Part shown: piece by piece, positions 33,527-43,385 of the stretch
Numbering within the stretch: position 1 is the stretch's first letter
Layout of the letters: every line of letters begins with the position of its first letter
From: an uncultured Sutterella sp.
GTDB taxonomy: Bacteria > Pseudomonadota > Gammaproteobacteria > Burkholderiales > Burkholderiaceae_F
Length of the DNA stretch: 64,000 bases
Direction: 5' to 3'
Assembly (NCBI GenBank): GCA_949287305.1
Contig: CASEFX010000015.1
Location: 1-64,000, forward strand
The notes under the pieces: model-generated
What the model was told of the DNA's origin: nothing
What the model saw: the letters and a program-made list of their open reading frames with translations, nothing else
The model's database searches: none
Position numbers and translations under genes: made by a program

Positions 33527-35028
33527 TTACTTTTCGTCCGCGGCGTGGGTCCCCGCGATGCGGCCGCTCGTGTAGGCGACGCCGAGGCCCGTGCCCGAGG
33601 TGTAGACGCGGTTGTAGTAGGGACGGTTCACGACTTCGCCGCCCGCATAGAGCCCCTTGATGACGGAGCCGTCCGCGCGCAGAACCTGGAACTTGTCGTT
33701 CACCTTCACGCCGCCCATGGTGTCGCCCGTCTGCGGAACGACGCGCACGGCGTAGAAGGGGGCCTTGAGGAAGGGCTTCAGGTAGGTCTTGGGCTTCCGG
33801 AAGGCCTTGTCGTCGCCCGTTTCGCAGGCGCGGTTGTAGGCCGTCATCGTGTCGTGCAGAGCGTTTTCGGGAACGCCCATCTTCTTGGCGAGGCTCTTCC
33901 AGCCGGGGGCGCCCACGACGAGCGACTCGTCCCTGCAGTTCTTCAAAAGCTCGGCCTTCTTCGCGTCGGCGCTGTCGACGATCGCCCGGGCGGTCTTCTG
34001 CGAGGCCACGTAGTCGGTGAGGTAGGGAAGGTTTTCGTTCACGAAGCGTTCGCCCTTTTCGTTCACGAACACGCGGTCCTTCCACTTGTCTTTCGTCGTG
34101 AAGGTGGGCGTGAGGCGCTTGTCGGGGCTCGTGAGACGCAGCCCGATCACCCAGGCGTCTTCATAGGGCACGGCGCCGGCCTTGAGGGCCATGCGGATGC
34201 CGTCCCCGGTGTCGCCCACGGACGCAACCGAATACTTTTCAAAGGGGGCGTACTGCGGAACGTACTTTTCGAGCATTTCGCGGCTGTGCGCAAAGCCGCC
34301 CGTCGCGAGCACCACCGCCTTGGCGGAGACTTCGAAGCGGGTCTTGGCATTGTGGGCGACGACGCCCGCGACGCGGGTTTCGCCGTCCTTCTCGACGATC
34401 GTGAGGTCGTCGACGGGCGTGCCCGTGCGAAGCGTGACGCCCAACTTGTCGATGTGGTTCTTAAGCGATTCGATCACGAAGCGCCCGCCCGCTTCGGAGG
34501 TGCCCCGGCCCGAAGGCGGAACGGGGGGCTTCTTCGCGGCGTGCGCGTAGTTGGGGCCGCCGTAGCCAAACGGGCGCGGATCCGCAAAGGCGTGGCCCAC
34601 GGTCGATTCAAGCCAGTCGACGGTCTTCGTGAATTCGTAGGTGATGGCGGTCAGGCGCTTCACGTCCGGGAAGGCGGGTTGCCGCCCGGGAAGGAGCGCT
34701 TCTGGTCGTCGAGCCAAATCTTGACGAAGCCTTCGGGCGTGAGGTCCGTCATCCCCATGCGCTTCTGAATGGCGGAATTGCCCGCGGCGATCGCGCCCCC
34801 GGAAAGGGACGAGGAGCCGCCGATGAAGCCCAACTTTTCGAAGATGATGACCTTGGCGCCCTTTTCGGCCGCGGCTGCGGCGGCCGCCATGCCGGTGCCG
34901 CCCGCGCCCACGACGACCACGTCGGCCGATAGCTTTTCAACGGGCAAGGAGGCGGGATCGGTGCCCGCCTGGGCGGCGAGCGCCGTGACGCCTGCAAAGA
35001 GTGCGGTGAGAGTCATGCGGAATTTCAT
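33527..35028 (-). pseudogene. FAD-dependent fumarate reductase-like flavoprotein 7, frameshifted
   Basis: The start at 35028 gives a Sec signal (MKFRMTLTALFAGVTALAAQ) and Rossmann motif VVVGAGGTGMAAAAAAAEKG, and runs to ...LDDQKRSFPGGNP at about 34676; then the frame breaks (PSRT, stop 34660). The -1/+2 frame takes over at once with AFPDVKRLTAITYEFTKTVD and continues to the true end at 33527. Restoring one G (CCGCC to CCGGCC) gives an uninterrupted 500-residue protein, the usual size. SVGDTGDGIRMALKAGAVPY and YAGGEVVNRPYYNRVYTSGT are intact. The C-terminus differs from all other copies (NRPYYNRVY). It is either a recent inactivation or an assembly error; all catalytic parts downstream look unspoiled, so the change is young. 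Confidence 0.75.
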
Positions 35029-35237
35029 GAGAATGTCCTGGGAAAGGGAGAGAGGGGCGAAGGGGCGCTTCGAAAAACGGCAGGGAAATCGAAAGGCCCC
35101 TTCGCGGAAAGACGGGGCGGTCCGGAGAATCCGACGCCGGACCGATCCGCAAAGCCCGCGCCGTCGGGGAAGTGCTCCTCCCGCCCCGGGGAGGAGAATG
35201 GCGACCCGGGGAAAGAGAAGAGACGGCGCGGAACCGG

Positions 35238-36725
35238 TCAGGCCTTCTTCATCGCCTGCACGGCGAGGCGTCCGAAGGCCTGGCCCTTGGCGAAGGCCGT
35301 GCCCGAGATGTAGCCCGCGCCGTGGAAGCCGCCCGTGACTTCGCCCGCGGCCCAGAGACCCGGAATCACGTCGCCCCAGACGTCGATCACGTGCGCGGCT
35401 TCGTCGATGCGAAGACCGCAGTAGGTGCCGATCATCGCGGCGGTGGCGGGCATGACGTAGAAGGGACCCTTTTCGATGCGCACGAGCTTGCCGTTTCCGG
35501 AGGCCATGTGCATGCGGCCGCAGTCGGCGTCGCGGCCCTGATCGACAAAACCGTTGTAGCGCTTCACCGTTTCGGCGAGGGCCTTGGGATCAAGACCCGC
35601 GTTCTTGGCGGCTTCCTCGATCGTGGCGCCCGAAGAGAGATAGTCCGGGATCTTCTTTTCTTCGAGAATCGGCTTCCAGAGCTCGCGCCCCTGCGGGTTC
35701 ACCTTGTAATCCCGTTCGAGCATCGCGCGGTCAAAGACCATCCAGGACTTCCCTTCGGGCTGCGCCAGAGCGGCGTCGCCCAGCTTCTTGTAGGAAATCG
35801 ACTCGTCGACGAAGCGCTTGCAGTTCTTGTTGACGATGATGCCGCCCGACCAGTAGATCTGGCCCATTTCGTCGATCGAGACGGGGTTGAGCTTGAAGCC
35901 GTAGCTCGCCTTGATGTAGGCGGTGTCGAGGAAGTCGGCCCCGACCGAAAGACCCATGAGGATGCCGTCCCCCTGCGTGCCCTTGCCGGCGATCACGGCG
36001 GCGTTCTTCAAGGGCGGGTTGTAGCGGCCGAGAAGCGTCGGGTTCGAGGAGAAGCCGCCAGCGGCGAGAAGAACGCCCTTCTTCGCGCGAACGGTGATCG
36101 TCTTGTCACCGGTCTTCACGCGAACGCCCTCGATTTTCTTCATGTCCGAGGACCAGATGAGGCGCTCGACCGCGCACTTCGTGCGGATCTCGGCGCCGCC
36201 CTTCTTCGCGTAGTCGGCCATCGCCATGAGGATCTTGCTGGGACTGAAGTGATGCGAGCGCGCGACGCTCTGGCCGCCCTGAAGGACGATCGCGTCGGGC
36301 TTCAAGCCGAGTTCCTTCGTGAGCCATTCGTAGTGTTCGCGGATGGACGACACGTAGGCGCGGACCACCTTTTTGTCGGCGTAGCCGCCGCCCGAGACGA
36401 GGAGGTCCTTGACGAAGAGGTCGTGCGTGTCCTTGACGTTCCGGGTCTTCTGTTCATCCGTTTCGGAAACGGCGATCATGCCGCCGCACAGCACGGACGA
36501 GCCGCCCATGATGGGCATCTTTTCAAAGACGACGCTCGTGAGCTTTTGCTTCACGGCTTCGCAGGCTGCGGTGAGGCCCGCGGCCCCGGCGCCCACGATC
36601 ACGACGTCGTAGGTTTCGTCCCACTTCTTCGGGGCGAGGATGGGAGTGGCGTGGGCGGCGCCCGAAAGAGCGGCCGCCGTGCCGGCAAGACCGCCGGCCA
36701 GGAAACTGCGTCGATTCATGGTCAT
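35238..36725 (-). CDS. Exported FAD-dependent fumarate reductase-like flavoprotein 8
   Basis: A 495-residue protein. The start ATG at 36725 (ATGACCATG) is chosen because GGAG lies 7 bases upstream; the second ATG at 36719 is also possible. Tat signal MNRRSFLAGGLAGTAAALSG. Rossmann motif IVGAGAAGLTAACEAVKQKL, FAD contact GKGTQGDGILMGLSVGADFL, SGGIIVNKNCKRFVDESISY and GTYCGLRIDEAAHVID. The C-terminus WAAGEVTGGFHGAGYISGT has His-Gly but no following Arg. It is the close relative of flavoprotein 6 although encoded on the other strand. No CXXCH. Flavoprotein 7 follows 209 bases downstream on the same strand, and no terminator was seen between, so they may be co-transcribed. Confidence 0.86.
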   Translation of the reverse strand: MTMNRRSFLAGGLAGTAAALSGAAHATPILAPKKWDETYDVVIVGAGAAGLTAACEAVKQKLTSVVFEKMPIMGGSSVLCGGMIAVSETDEQKTRNVKDTHDLFVKDLLVSGGGYADKKVVRAYVSSIREHYEWLTKELGLKPDAIVLQGGQSVARSHHFSPSKILMAMADYAKKGGAEIRTKCAVERLIWSSDMKKIEGVRVKTGDKTITVRAKKGVLLAAGGFSSNPTLLGRYNPPLKNAAVIAGKGTQGDGILMGLSVGADFLDTAYIKASYGFKLNPVSIDEMGQIYWSGGIIVNKNCKRFVDESISYKKLGDAALAQPEGKSWMVFDRAMLERDYKVNPQGRELWKPILEEKKIPDYLSSGATIEEAAKNAGLDPKALAETVKRYNGFVDQGRDADCGRMHMASGNGKLVRIEKGPFYVMPATAAMIGTYCGLRIDEAAHVIDVWGDVIPGLWAAGEVTGGFHGAGYISGTAFAKGQAFGRLAVQAMKKA

Positions 36726-36917
36726 GAGGTTTCTCCTTTTGCGTGAAGCGGCGGCTCGGAGAAGGTCCTTGTGTCGAGATCGGAGATGACTCCTCGCCGC
36801 CGCATGAGGCAATTCTCGGAAGCGGTCCCCCTAGGGGCGTTGATGCGGGGCAAGAAGAGGAGAGATTGAGGAGGAAGGGAGGAAAAAGGGGGCGGCGGGC
36901 TTCGGGAGAACGAAAGC

Positions 36918-36954
36918 GAGCCGCCGACCGGAAGCAAGATCCGGACGGCGGCTC
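36918..36954 (-). terminator. Terminator of the trimeric autotransporter gene
   Basis: On the minus strand GAGCCGCCG (36954-36946), inner stem CCGGA/TTCCGG, CGGCGGCTC (36926-36918), then GCTTTCGTT. A long interrupted stem of about 15 bp. Confidence 0.75.
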
Positions 36955-36983
36955 ACTAAACGTTAAGCATCAAGCTTGGACGA

Positions 36984-39900
36984 TTACTTCTTGAGACTCG
37001 TACGCTTCAGGACGGGTTCTCCGTTCTCAATGCGCAGTCCCAAAAGTTCCTTCATGAGCTCGATTTCCTTCTTCAGGGTTTCGAGTTCCTCGCGGGATTT
37101 CTCGACGCGCTGCGCCATGCTTTCTTCCCGGTCCTGTGCACTGCGAAGCTGCGCTTCAAGTGCCCGGTTGTGGTCGGACAGAGCCACCACCTTCTGCTTC
37201 AGGGCCGAGGTCGACATGTCACCGTAGGTTGAGGGAGCGCCAAAGCGATAGGCAAGACCGGCATTCACCATGGTGTCGCCGCCCGTTGCCGCGGAACCGG
37301 CCACGTTGACCATGATGTTTTCGGTCGGCTTGTAGAAGACGCCGATGGCCAGGGCCTGTTCGCCCGAGTAGTTGCCGACGCCGGCGGCGGCGGACCACTT
37401 GTGCTCGTCGTCCAGACCGAGCGGCTGCAGCGCGGCCATGGCGGCGGCATTTGCGGCGGCGCGGTCGATGTCGCGCTTAAGCGTATGGGCTACGCGGTCG
37501 ATCGAACGGGAGTTTTCGGCGATCGCCTGTTGCGTTTCGTAGAGCTGACCGCCCGTCACCGCATCGGAACTGCCAGCCGACACTTCGCCGCGTTCGACAT
37601 TGACGATCTTGCGCTTCGAAGTCGACGAACCCACGCTCACGGCGTTCGAAACGCCTTCGGAGCCGGCACCGAGCACGACGGCGTTTGTCGCGTCGGTCGT
37701 CACGTTGCTGCCCAACACGAAGGTGTTGGTGCCCGTCGATTCGATGCGGTTGCCGTTGCCGATGGCGTACGAATTTTCAGCCGAGACGGTGTTGCCCGAA
37801 CCGAAAGCGTACGAATGGTTGGCGGCAACCGTATTGCCCGAACCGAACGCACCTGCGTCCGTGTCGCCAGGAGCGCGCGTCTTGTTGGGCATGACGACGT
37901 TGTTCGAGCCGTAGGCGAAACTGCCCGTACCCGAAACCTGGTTGTTGCTGCCCAACCCCATGGAATCGGCATGGAGGTATTGGTGAACTGTCTGACCGCT
38001 CACGGCCTTGGTGTCTTCGGAAGAAACGGTGCCGGTCGCATCCATGTTTTCGGCGATGAAGTCGAGGTTCTGCTCGTTCTTCAGAGCATTTTCAACCACT
38101 GCCTGAACATTGCTGTTGTTGGTAACCGCTTCGGAGACGGCCTGCTGGAAGGTCTCGTTGTTGGTGAGCGCTTCGTTGATGGCGTTTTGAACGGCTTCTT
38201 CCGAGAGTTCCACGTCCTGCAGGGCGTCCCAGACCTGATCGCCCGTAACGAGCCCGGCGTTGTTCTGGGCGATTTCACCGCCCGTCACGCCGCCGATCGT
38301 GAAGCCGTTTTCACCCTTTTCCACGGTAATCAGGCCCGAGCCGTTGAGTTGGAGCGAATCGTTGGCGATGCCGGCGATGACGTCCTTGCCGTCCTCCGTG
38401 AGGTTGCCGAGAGACGTGTCGAGTCCGTTCGTGGGAATCGACTGTTGCACCTGGCCGAGTTTGTCGTCCAAGGCGACGAGGTTTTCCGCGACGGTGTTGT
38501 CCGAGGAAATCGCAAAGTAGGGTTCCGTGCGGGTTCCGGGAGTGCTCCACTGATGAACGGCCTGCCCGGTGACGAATCCGAGACCGGCGTCGCCCGAAGC
38601 GATGCTGCCGCCCAAAACGCTGCGCCAGGCATCGACCTTGATGTTCGAAGCGTCGATTTCGGCCTTGTTGCCGAGTTCCTCGTTGAGGGTGACCAACCCC
38701 TTGTCGAGGTTCGTCAGGTTTTCGCCCGTCGTTTGATCGGCTCCCACGTACGTCCCTTCTTCCGTCGGACGGACTTCGGCAAAGAGCGTGCCGCCCGTCA
38801 CCAGTCCTCCGTCGTTGGCGGCGACCGTCCCCGTTCCGAGTGCGGCCTGCCACTTTTGCACGTGTTCGGCCGTGAGGTTGCCGGCATCCAGGTCCGCCTT
38901 GGCGGCCAGACTTTCCGCCACTGCGGCGTTCGTACTGTCGCTGTGCGCCTTGAGTTCTTCGGCAAGCGTGTTGCTCGTGACGAGTGCGTTTTCGCCTTCT
39001 CCCGCCGTTTCCGTCGTCTTGAGAACGAGCGAGTAGTTGCGGGTGGCTCCGTCCGTACTGTCGGAAGCTTCAACGGTAATGAATGCGTCGCCCTGAAGCG
39101 AAGTGGCGTTCTTCAAGCGATCAAGTCCGGCCTGCGTCAGATTGTCGAGCGAGTGGGTCGCAAGTTGCAGATTGCCGTCGGCGTCAAAGACCGTTCCCTG
39201 CACCTTGTTCACGGTTTGATTGACGTTGCCGAGTTCCGTATCGAGAGCGGAGAGGTTGGCGGCGGTCGTTGCCCCGTTGCGCACGTACCGCCCGTCCGTC
39301 GGACGAACTTCGTCGTAGACGGTCTTTGCGGAAACCAAACCGTCGGTCGCGGAATCGATGCCGTTGGCCATCTTGAGGCCAACGGAGTAGGTGTCGACGT
39401 TGCTTTGTTTATCCTCGTTTTTGACAACCTGAAGGTAATCCGCTGAATTCTCGTCGGCCGTGACGGCAATGGCCGTCTGCGCCTGATCCTTGATGACCTC
39501 GCCGCCGGCCGTGCCGGGGAGATTTTCGAAGGAATCGGAAATGGCGTCGTAGACCGTACCGCCCGTCACCAGACCGCCGTTGCCTTCGGCGATCGCGCCG
39601 TTACCGAGCTTCTTCTGCCAGGCACCGACGTTGTCGGGCGTAAGACTCGTAGCAGTCGCAAGACCGTTGAGACCTTCGAACACCATCTTGCCGGTCACGA
39701 GACCGGTGGCATCGGCCGTAAGGCCGTCAGCCATGTGCAGACCGACCGAATAGGTCGTGGTGTGGTTCTTTACGTCAGTCGTCTGGGTGACGGTAATGAG
39801 CGAACCATCCGAAGCGCTCACCTTAACGGCGTCCTTAGCCGCGTCGCGAATGGCGTTTTGCTGTTCCGATCCCTCGGTGCCGATCTTCGTGAACGCGTCG

Positions 39901-42900
39901 CCGATGGCCTTGTCGAGGGCGGAAGCGACGGTACTACCAGTGACGATGCCGCTGTCTTTATCTCCGTGGACGGTTCCATCGGCCGTTACGTTAACGGCGT
40001 AGGTGAGCGCATTTCCATCCTTGCCTTGGGTGACCGTAGTGTTCGAGCCGGAAACAACCTTTACCGCACCTTGTGCGAGAGAGGTGATTTGCGAAGAGGC
40101 GGCTTCGGAGAAGTTCCCCTGATTGATGGCTCCGACAGTGGTTTGCAGGGCGCCGATGTTGTCGGTGTTTGTAGCGACAGCGGAGTCGAGCTTGCCAAGG
40201 TTCTCAGCCGTTGAAACATTGTTGGCGATAAAGCGACCGTTCGTCGTCGGGCGAACTTCATCGAAAACCGTCTTCGCGGAGACAAGACCGTCCGTCGTCG
40301 CGCTGATGCCGTCGGCCATCGTGAGACCTACGGCGTAGGTGTCGACATTGGCTTGATCATCCGTGGTTTTGGTGACCTGCAGGAAGTTTCCGGATTTTTC
40401 GTCGGCCTTGACATTAATGGCCGCTTGTGCCTGATCCTTGATGACTTCTCCGCCGACGCTGCCCGGGAGGTCTTCAAAGGTCTGGGCAATGGCGTCGTAG
40501 ACCGTGCCGCCCGTCACCAAGCCTCCGTTGTTTTCGGCGATCGCGCCGTTTCCGAGTTTTTGCTGCCAGGCGCTGACGTTGTCGGACGTAAGACTCGCCG
40601 CAGTCGCAAGACCGTTGAGACCTTCAAACACCATCTTGCCGGTCACGAGTCCCGCGGCGTCGGCCGAGAGTTCTTCGGCCATTTGCAGACCGACCGAATA
40701 GGTCGTGGTGTGATTCTTTTCGTCGGTTGTCGGAGTCACGGTAATGAGCGAACCATCCGAAGCGCTCACCTTGACGGCATCCTTTGCCGCGTCGCGAATG
40801 GCGTGCTGCTGATCTGATCCGGCTGTGCCGATGTTCGTGAACGCGTCGCCGATGGCCTTGTCAAGGGCGGAAGCGACCGTAGTGCCGGTGACGATGCCTG
40901 CGTCGTTGTCTCCATTGACCGTACCGTCGGCCGCGACGTTAACGGCGTAGGTGACCGCATTGCCGTTCGACCCCTTGGTGACCGTGGTGTTCTTTCCGGA
41001 AACGACTTCCACCGCGCCCTGCGCCAAAGAAGTGATTGTGTTCGCGGCACCTTCGGAGAGATTGCTGAGGTCGGTGTTCGCTTTTCCCTGAAGCGAGGCG
41101 TGGAGCGTTCCGCCCGTAACAAGGCCGGTGTTGTTTGCCTCGGCCTTGCCGTTGCCAAGTTTGGTCTGCCAACTCGCAACCTCGATGTTGTCCGCATTGA
41201 CGTTGGCCTTCCCGGTAATCGCCGTTGCATTGGCGGCAATGTCGGAAGCATTCTTTGCAATCTCTTGCTCATGCTCCGTGACCGCGCTGTCGATGCGGGT
41301 CACCGCTCCGTCGAGACTTGTCACCGCGTTGTCAAGGCTGGTCAAATTCTTTGCGGCCGATTCGGTCTGCTTGACATAGGTTCCGTCGGAGGCAACGCGC
41401 GTTTCGGCGGCGACCGTATTTCCGGTCACAAGGTGACCGCCCAACTGACCGCCCACCGTGCCGTCGGATTTCACCGTAAGGCGGTATGTGGTCGCGTTGT
41501 TTTCGGTGACGGTCTCGATCGTGATGTAGTCGTCGGATGCGGAGGCGACTCTGACGCCCTGCCCCGCAAGTTGCTTGATCGTATTCTCAGTGGTTTCGGT
41601 GAAGGCGCCGGCATTGATGTTGTCGACGGAAGTTTGGAGAGTCGCAATGTTGCCGGCGTTGGTGCCCACCTGCGTGTCGAGCGCCGCGAGGTTGGCTGCG
41701 GCCGAATTTGCCTGCCTGACGTAGGTTCCGTCGGAGGCGACGCGCGTTTCAGCGGCCACGGTACTGCCCGTCACCAGACGGCTGTCCTGAGTACCGCCAA
41801 CGGTCCCGTCGGAGAGAACGCTCAGTTTATACGTGGTGGTGCCGGTGTCGTCCGTACTGTCGACCACCGAAAGAGTATTGGTTGTCGAGGATTCCACCTT
41901 CACGCTGCTGCGGGCGATTTCTTGAACTTTGTCCGTAGCTCCTTCAGTGAAAGTGCCGCTGTTGATGCTGTCGACGGAAGACTTGATGCTGGCGATTGCT
42001 CCGCTTACCGTGGTCTGACCGGTCTGGCCGATGTCGCCTGCCGTGAGTTTGCCGTCAGCGTCCGTGACCGTGACGCCAAGAACGTCCTGCACTCCCTTCT
42101 GAAGGTTGTCGCGGCTGATGGTGGTGACCTGCCCGACCGTGGCGGCGTCGGAAGCGTTCACGCCGTCCGCAACGTTGATGATGCGGCGCTTGAAACCGGT
42201 CGTCGCGTCGGAATTGCCGACGGAAACGACGCCGTCCGTGTCGGAGGAAAGGACGTCCGTTGCGGCGACGGCAGCGTTGGCGCCGAGCGCGACGGAATGG
42301 TCAGCCGCCACCGAAGCCTTGTAGCCCATTGCGACGGAATTCGCGCCTGAAGACACGGCTTCTTCACCGACGGCCATGGAGTGCGCTCCCTGCGCCTTGG
42401 CGGAGGTAGTGGGATCGGCAGCTTTGTCGGTTGCGTTGATGCTCAAATATTCGCTGCCACCGGAACCTTCGGTAATTTTCTGCTGCAGTTCGTAGAGCTG
42501 GCTTCCGTTAACGGCATCAAGACTGTCTGCACTGATTTCACCGTTAGATACGCCGGTGATTCTTCTTGAAACTGTCCCGTCATATACGTCCCCGTTATCG
42601 GATCCGCTATATGCCTTTCCCGTCAAATAAGATCCAATTTGAGACGAAATCTTCTCAATCTCTTCTCGATTGTTGTAATTCAAACTACCCGTGAAAATAG
42701 GGCAATTTTCATCCTCGGAAGAACAGGTAAAATTCTCCGTCATATTGTATCGGATTGATATGTACCCATCTTCTCCACGATGAACTTTTGCATATTTCAC
42801 GCTATAGGTATACACGCCATCCTTTTCCTGAGCTGATACAGAATTAATAAAGGCAGCATCCTCACCTATCTTTAAATCTCTATAGAATCCCCCATAGGCA

Positions 42901-43283
42901 TTGCCGAGACCAACATAAAAAGTATTTTTATCCGGCATCGGATCGCCGTTGGCAATATCAGTGAGAGCAAAGCTACTGTTTTTAAAGTCTTGCCATATCG
43001 ACTTGTAATCCGTGCCCGAAGTCACGTACTCGCTTCGACCATTGAAAGCAACATTGGTACCATCAAATAGTGTGTAACCAACATCTTCGTAACCTCCGTG
43101 TACGCCGACGACGCGCATGGCGAAAGTATTAGATGAAGCCAGTAGAAAAACAGAAGCACTAACTAAAGAGAGAAAATCTTTCTTACAGATCTCTCGATTT
43201 CCGTGAACATGGTTACCTAATTCGCTAGTTACAACTTGAGTCTTTTTAATGAAGTTGTAGAAGGTTTTATATATTTTATTCAT
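36984..43283 (-). CDS. YadA-type trimeric autotransporter adhesin (2099 aa)
   Basis: A very large surface adhesin, type Vc secretion. Residues 1-55 are an extended signal (MNKIYKTFYNFIKKTQVVTS, the ESPR, then a hydrophobic core ending SSNTFA). A unique, AT-rich N-terminal part (to about residue 230) precedes a neck motif DAVNGSQLYELQ. A YadA head follows (AQGAHSMAVGEEAVSSGANS, VALGANAAVAA), then a long stalk of repeats (GGLVTGGTVYDA, LAQGAVKVVSG), a second head near the C-terminus (SYAFGSGNTVSAENSYAIGN), neck DAVTGGQLYETQQ, and the anchor barrel GVGNYSGEQALAIGVFYKPT to MVNAGLAYRFG. Unusually, about 85 further residues follow the barrel and form a coiled coil (VVALSDHNRALEAQLRSAQD...). No typical ribosome site is seen before the ATG at 43281-43283. 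Confidence 0.92.
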   Translation of the reverse strand: MNKIYKTFYNFIKKTQVVTSELGNHVHGNREICKKDFLSLVSASVFLLASSNTFAMRVVGVHGGYEDVGYTLFDGTNVAFNGRSEYVTSGTDYKSIWQDFKNSSFALTDIANGDPMPDKNTFYVGLGNAYGGFYRDLKIGEDAAFINSVSAQEKDGVYTYSVKYAKVHRGEDGYISIRYNMTENFTCSSEDENCPIFTGSLNYNNREEIEKISSQIGSYLTGKAYSGSDNGDVYDGTVSRRITGVSNGEISADSLDAVNGSQLYELQQKITEGSGGSEYLSINATDKAADPTTSAKAQGAHSMAVGEEAVSSGANSVAMGYKASVAADHSVALGANAAVAATDVLSSDTDGVVSVGNSDATTGFKRRIINVADGVNASDAATVGQVTTISRDNLQKGVQDVLGVTVTDADGKLTAGDIGQTGQTTVSGAIASIKSSVDSINSGTFTEGATDKVQEIARSSVKVESSTTNTLSVVDSTDDTGTTTYKLSVLSDGTVGGTQDSRLVTGSTVAAETRVASDGTYVRQANSAAANLAALDTQVGTNAGNIATLQTSVDNINAGAFTETTENTIKQLAGQGVRVASASDDYITIETVTENNATTYRLTVKSDGTVGGQLGGHLVTGNTVAAETRVASDGTYVKQTESAAKNLTSLDNAVTSLDGAVTRIDSAVTEHEQEIAKNASDIAANATAITGKANVNADNIEVASWQTKLGNGKAEANNTGLVTGGTLHASLQGKANTDLSNLSEGAANTITSLAQGAVEVVSGKNTTVTKGSNGNAVTYAVNVAADGTVNGDNDAGIVTGTTVASALDKAIGDAFTNIGTAGSDQQHAIRDAAKDAVKVSASDGSLITVTPTTDEKNHTTTYSVGLQMAEELSADAAGLVTGKMVFEGLNGLATAASLTSDNVSAWQQKLGNGAIAENNGGLVTGGTVYDAIAQTFEDLPGSVGGEVIKDQAQAAINVKADEKSGNFLQVTKTTDDQANVDTYAVGLTMADGISATTDGLVSAKTVFDEVRPTTNGRFIANNVSTAENLGKLDSAVATNTDNIGALQTTVGAINQGNFSEAASSQITSLAQGAVKVVSGSNTTVTQGKDGNALTYAVNVTADGTVHGDKDSGIVTGSTVASALDKAIGDAFTKIGTEGSEQQNAIRDAAKDAVKVSASDGSLITVTQTTDVKNHTTTYSVGLHMADGLTADATGLVTGKMVFEGLNGLATATSLTPDNVGAWQKKLGNGAIAEGNGGLVTGGTVYDAISDSFENLPGTAGGEVIKDQAQTAIAVTADENSADYLQVVKNEDKQSNVDTYSVGLKMANGIDSATDGLVSAKTVYDEVRPTDGRYVRNGATTAANLSALDTELGNVNQTVNKVQGTVFDADGNLQLATHSLDNLTQAGLDRLKNATSLQGDAFITVEASDSTDGATRNYSLVLKTTETAGEGENALVTSNTLAEELKAHSDSTNAAVAESLAAKADLDAGNLTAEHVQKWQAALGTGTVAANDGGLVTGGTLFAEVRPTEEGTYVGADQTTGENLTNLDKGLVTLNEELGNKAEIDASNIKVDAWRSVLGGSIASGDAGLGFVTGQAVHQWSTPGTRTEPYFAISSDNTVAENLVALDDKLGQVQQSIPTNGLDTSLGNLTEDGKDVIAGIANDSLQLNGSGLITVEKGENGFTIGGVTGGEIAQNNAGLVTGDQVWDALQDVELSEEAVQNAINEALTNNETFQQAVSEAVTNNSNVQAVVENALKNEQNLDFIAENMDATGTVSSEDTKAVSGQTVHQYLHADSMGLGSNNQVSGTGSFAYGSNNVVMPNKTRAPGDTDAGAFGSGNTVAANHSYAFGSGNTVSAENSYAIGNGNRIESTGTNTFVLGSNVTTDATNAVVLGAGSEGVSNAVSVGSSTSKRKIVNVERGEVSAGSSDAVTGGQLYETQQAIAENSRSIDRVAHTLKRDIDRAAANAAAMAALQPLGLDDEHKWSAAAGVGNYSGEQALAIGVFYKPTENIMVNVAGSAATGGDTMVNAGLAYRFGAPSTYGDMSTSALKQKVVALSDHNRALEAQLRSAQDREESMAQRVEKSREELETLKKEIELMKELLGLRIENGEPVLKRTSLKK
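39145..41040. repeat. 948-bp tandem duplication inside the adhesin stalk
   Basis: ITSLAQGAV(E/K)VVSG is encoded at 41036 and again at 40088, exactly 948 bp (316 codons) apart on the minus strand. The copies stay alignable through ASDGSLITVT, LVTGKMVFEGLNGLAT, LGNGAIAE, GEVIKDQAQ and GLVSAKTV(F/Y)DEVRP. They are similar enough to allow copy-number change by recombination. Confidence 0.85.
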
Positions 43284-43385
43284 GATGCCAAATGCGAGTT
43301 AAATTAAGAGATGTTAAATCTATTTATTTTTAGGTGCTAAAGTGCTCATCATATACCGACAATTTAAGCACCCGCGATCAACGAA

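Noticed and set aside
34660..34717. Programmed frameshift in flavoprotein 7
   Set aside because: No slippery heptamer or stimulatory stem was found at the break, and relatives in this window are unbroken. A one-base deletion is simpler.
37401..39446. 681-codon open frame antisense to the trimeric adhesin
   Set aside because: Mirrors the repetitive stalk; no own start signals or recognisable domain.
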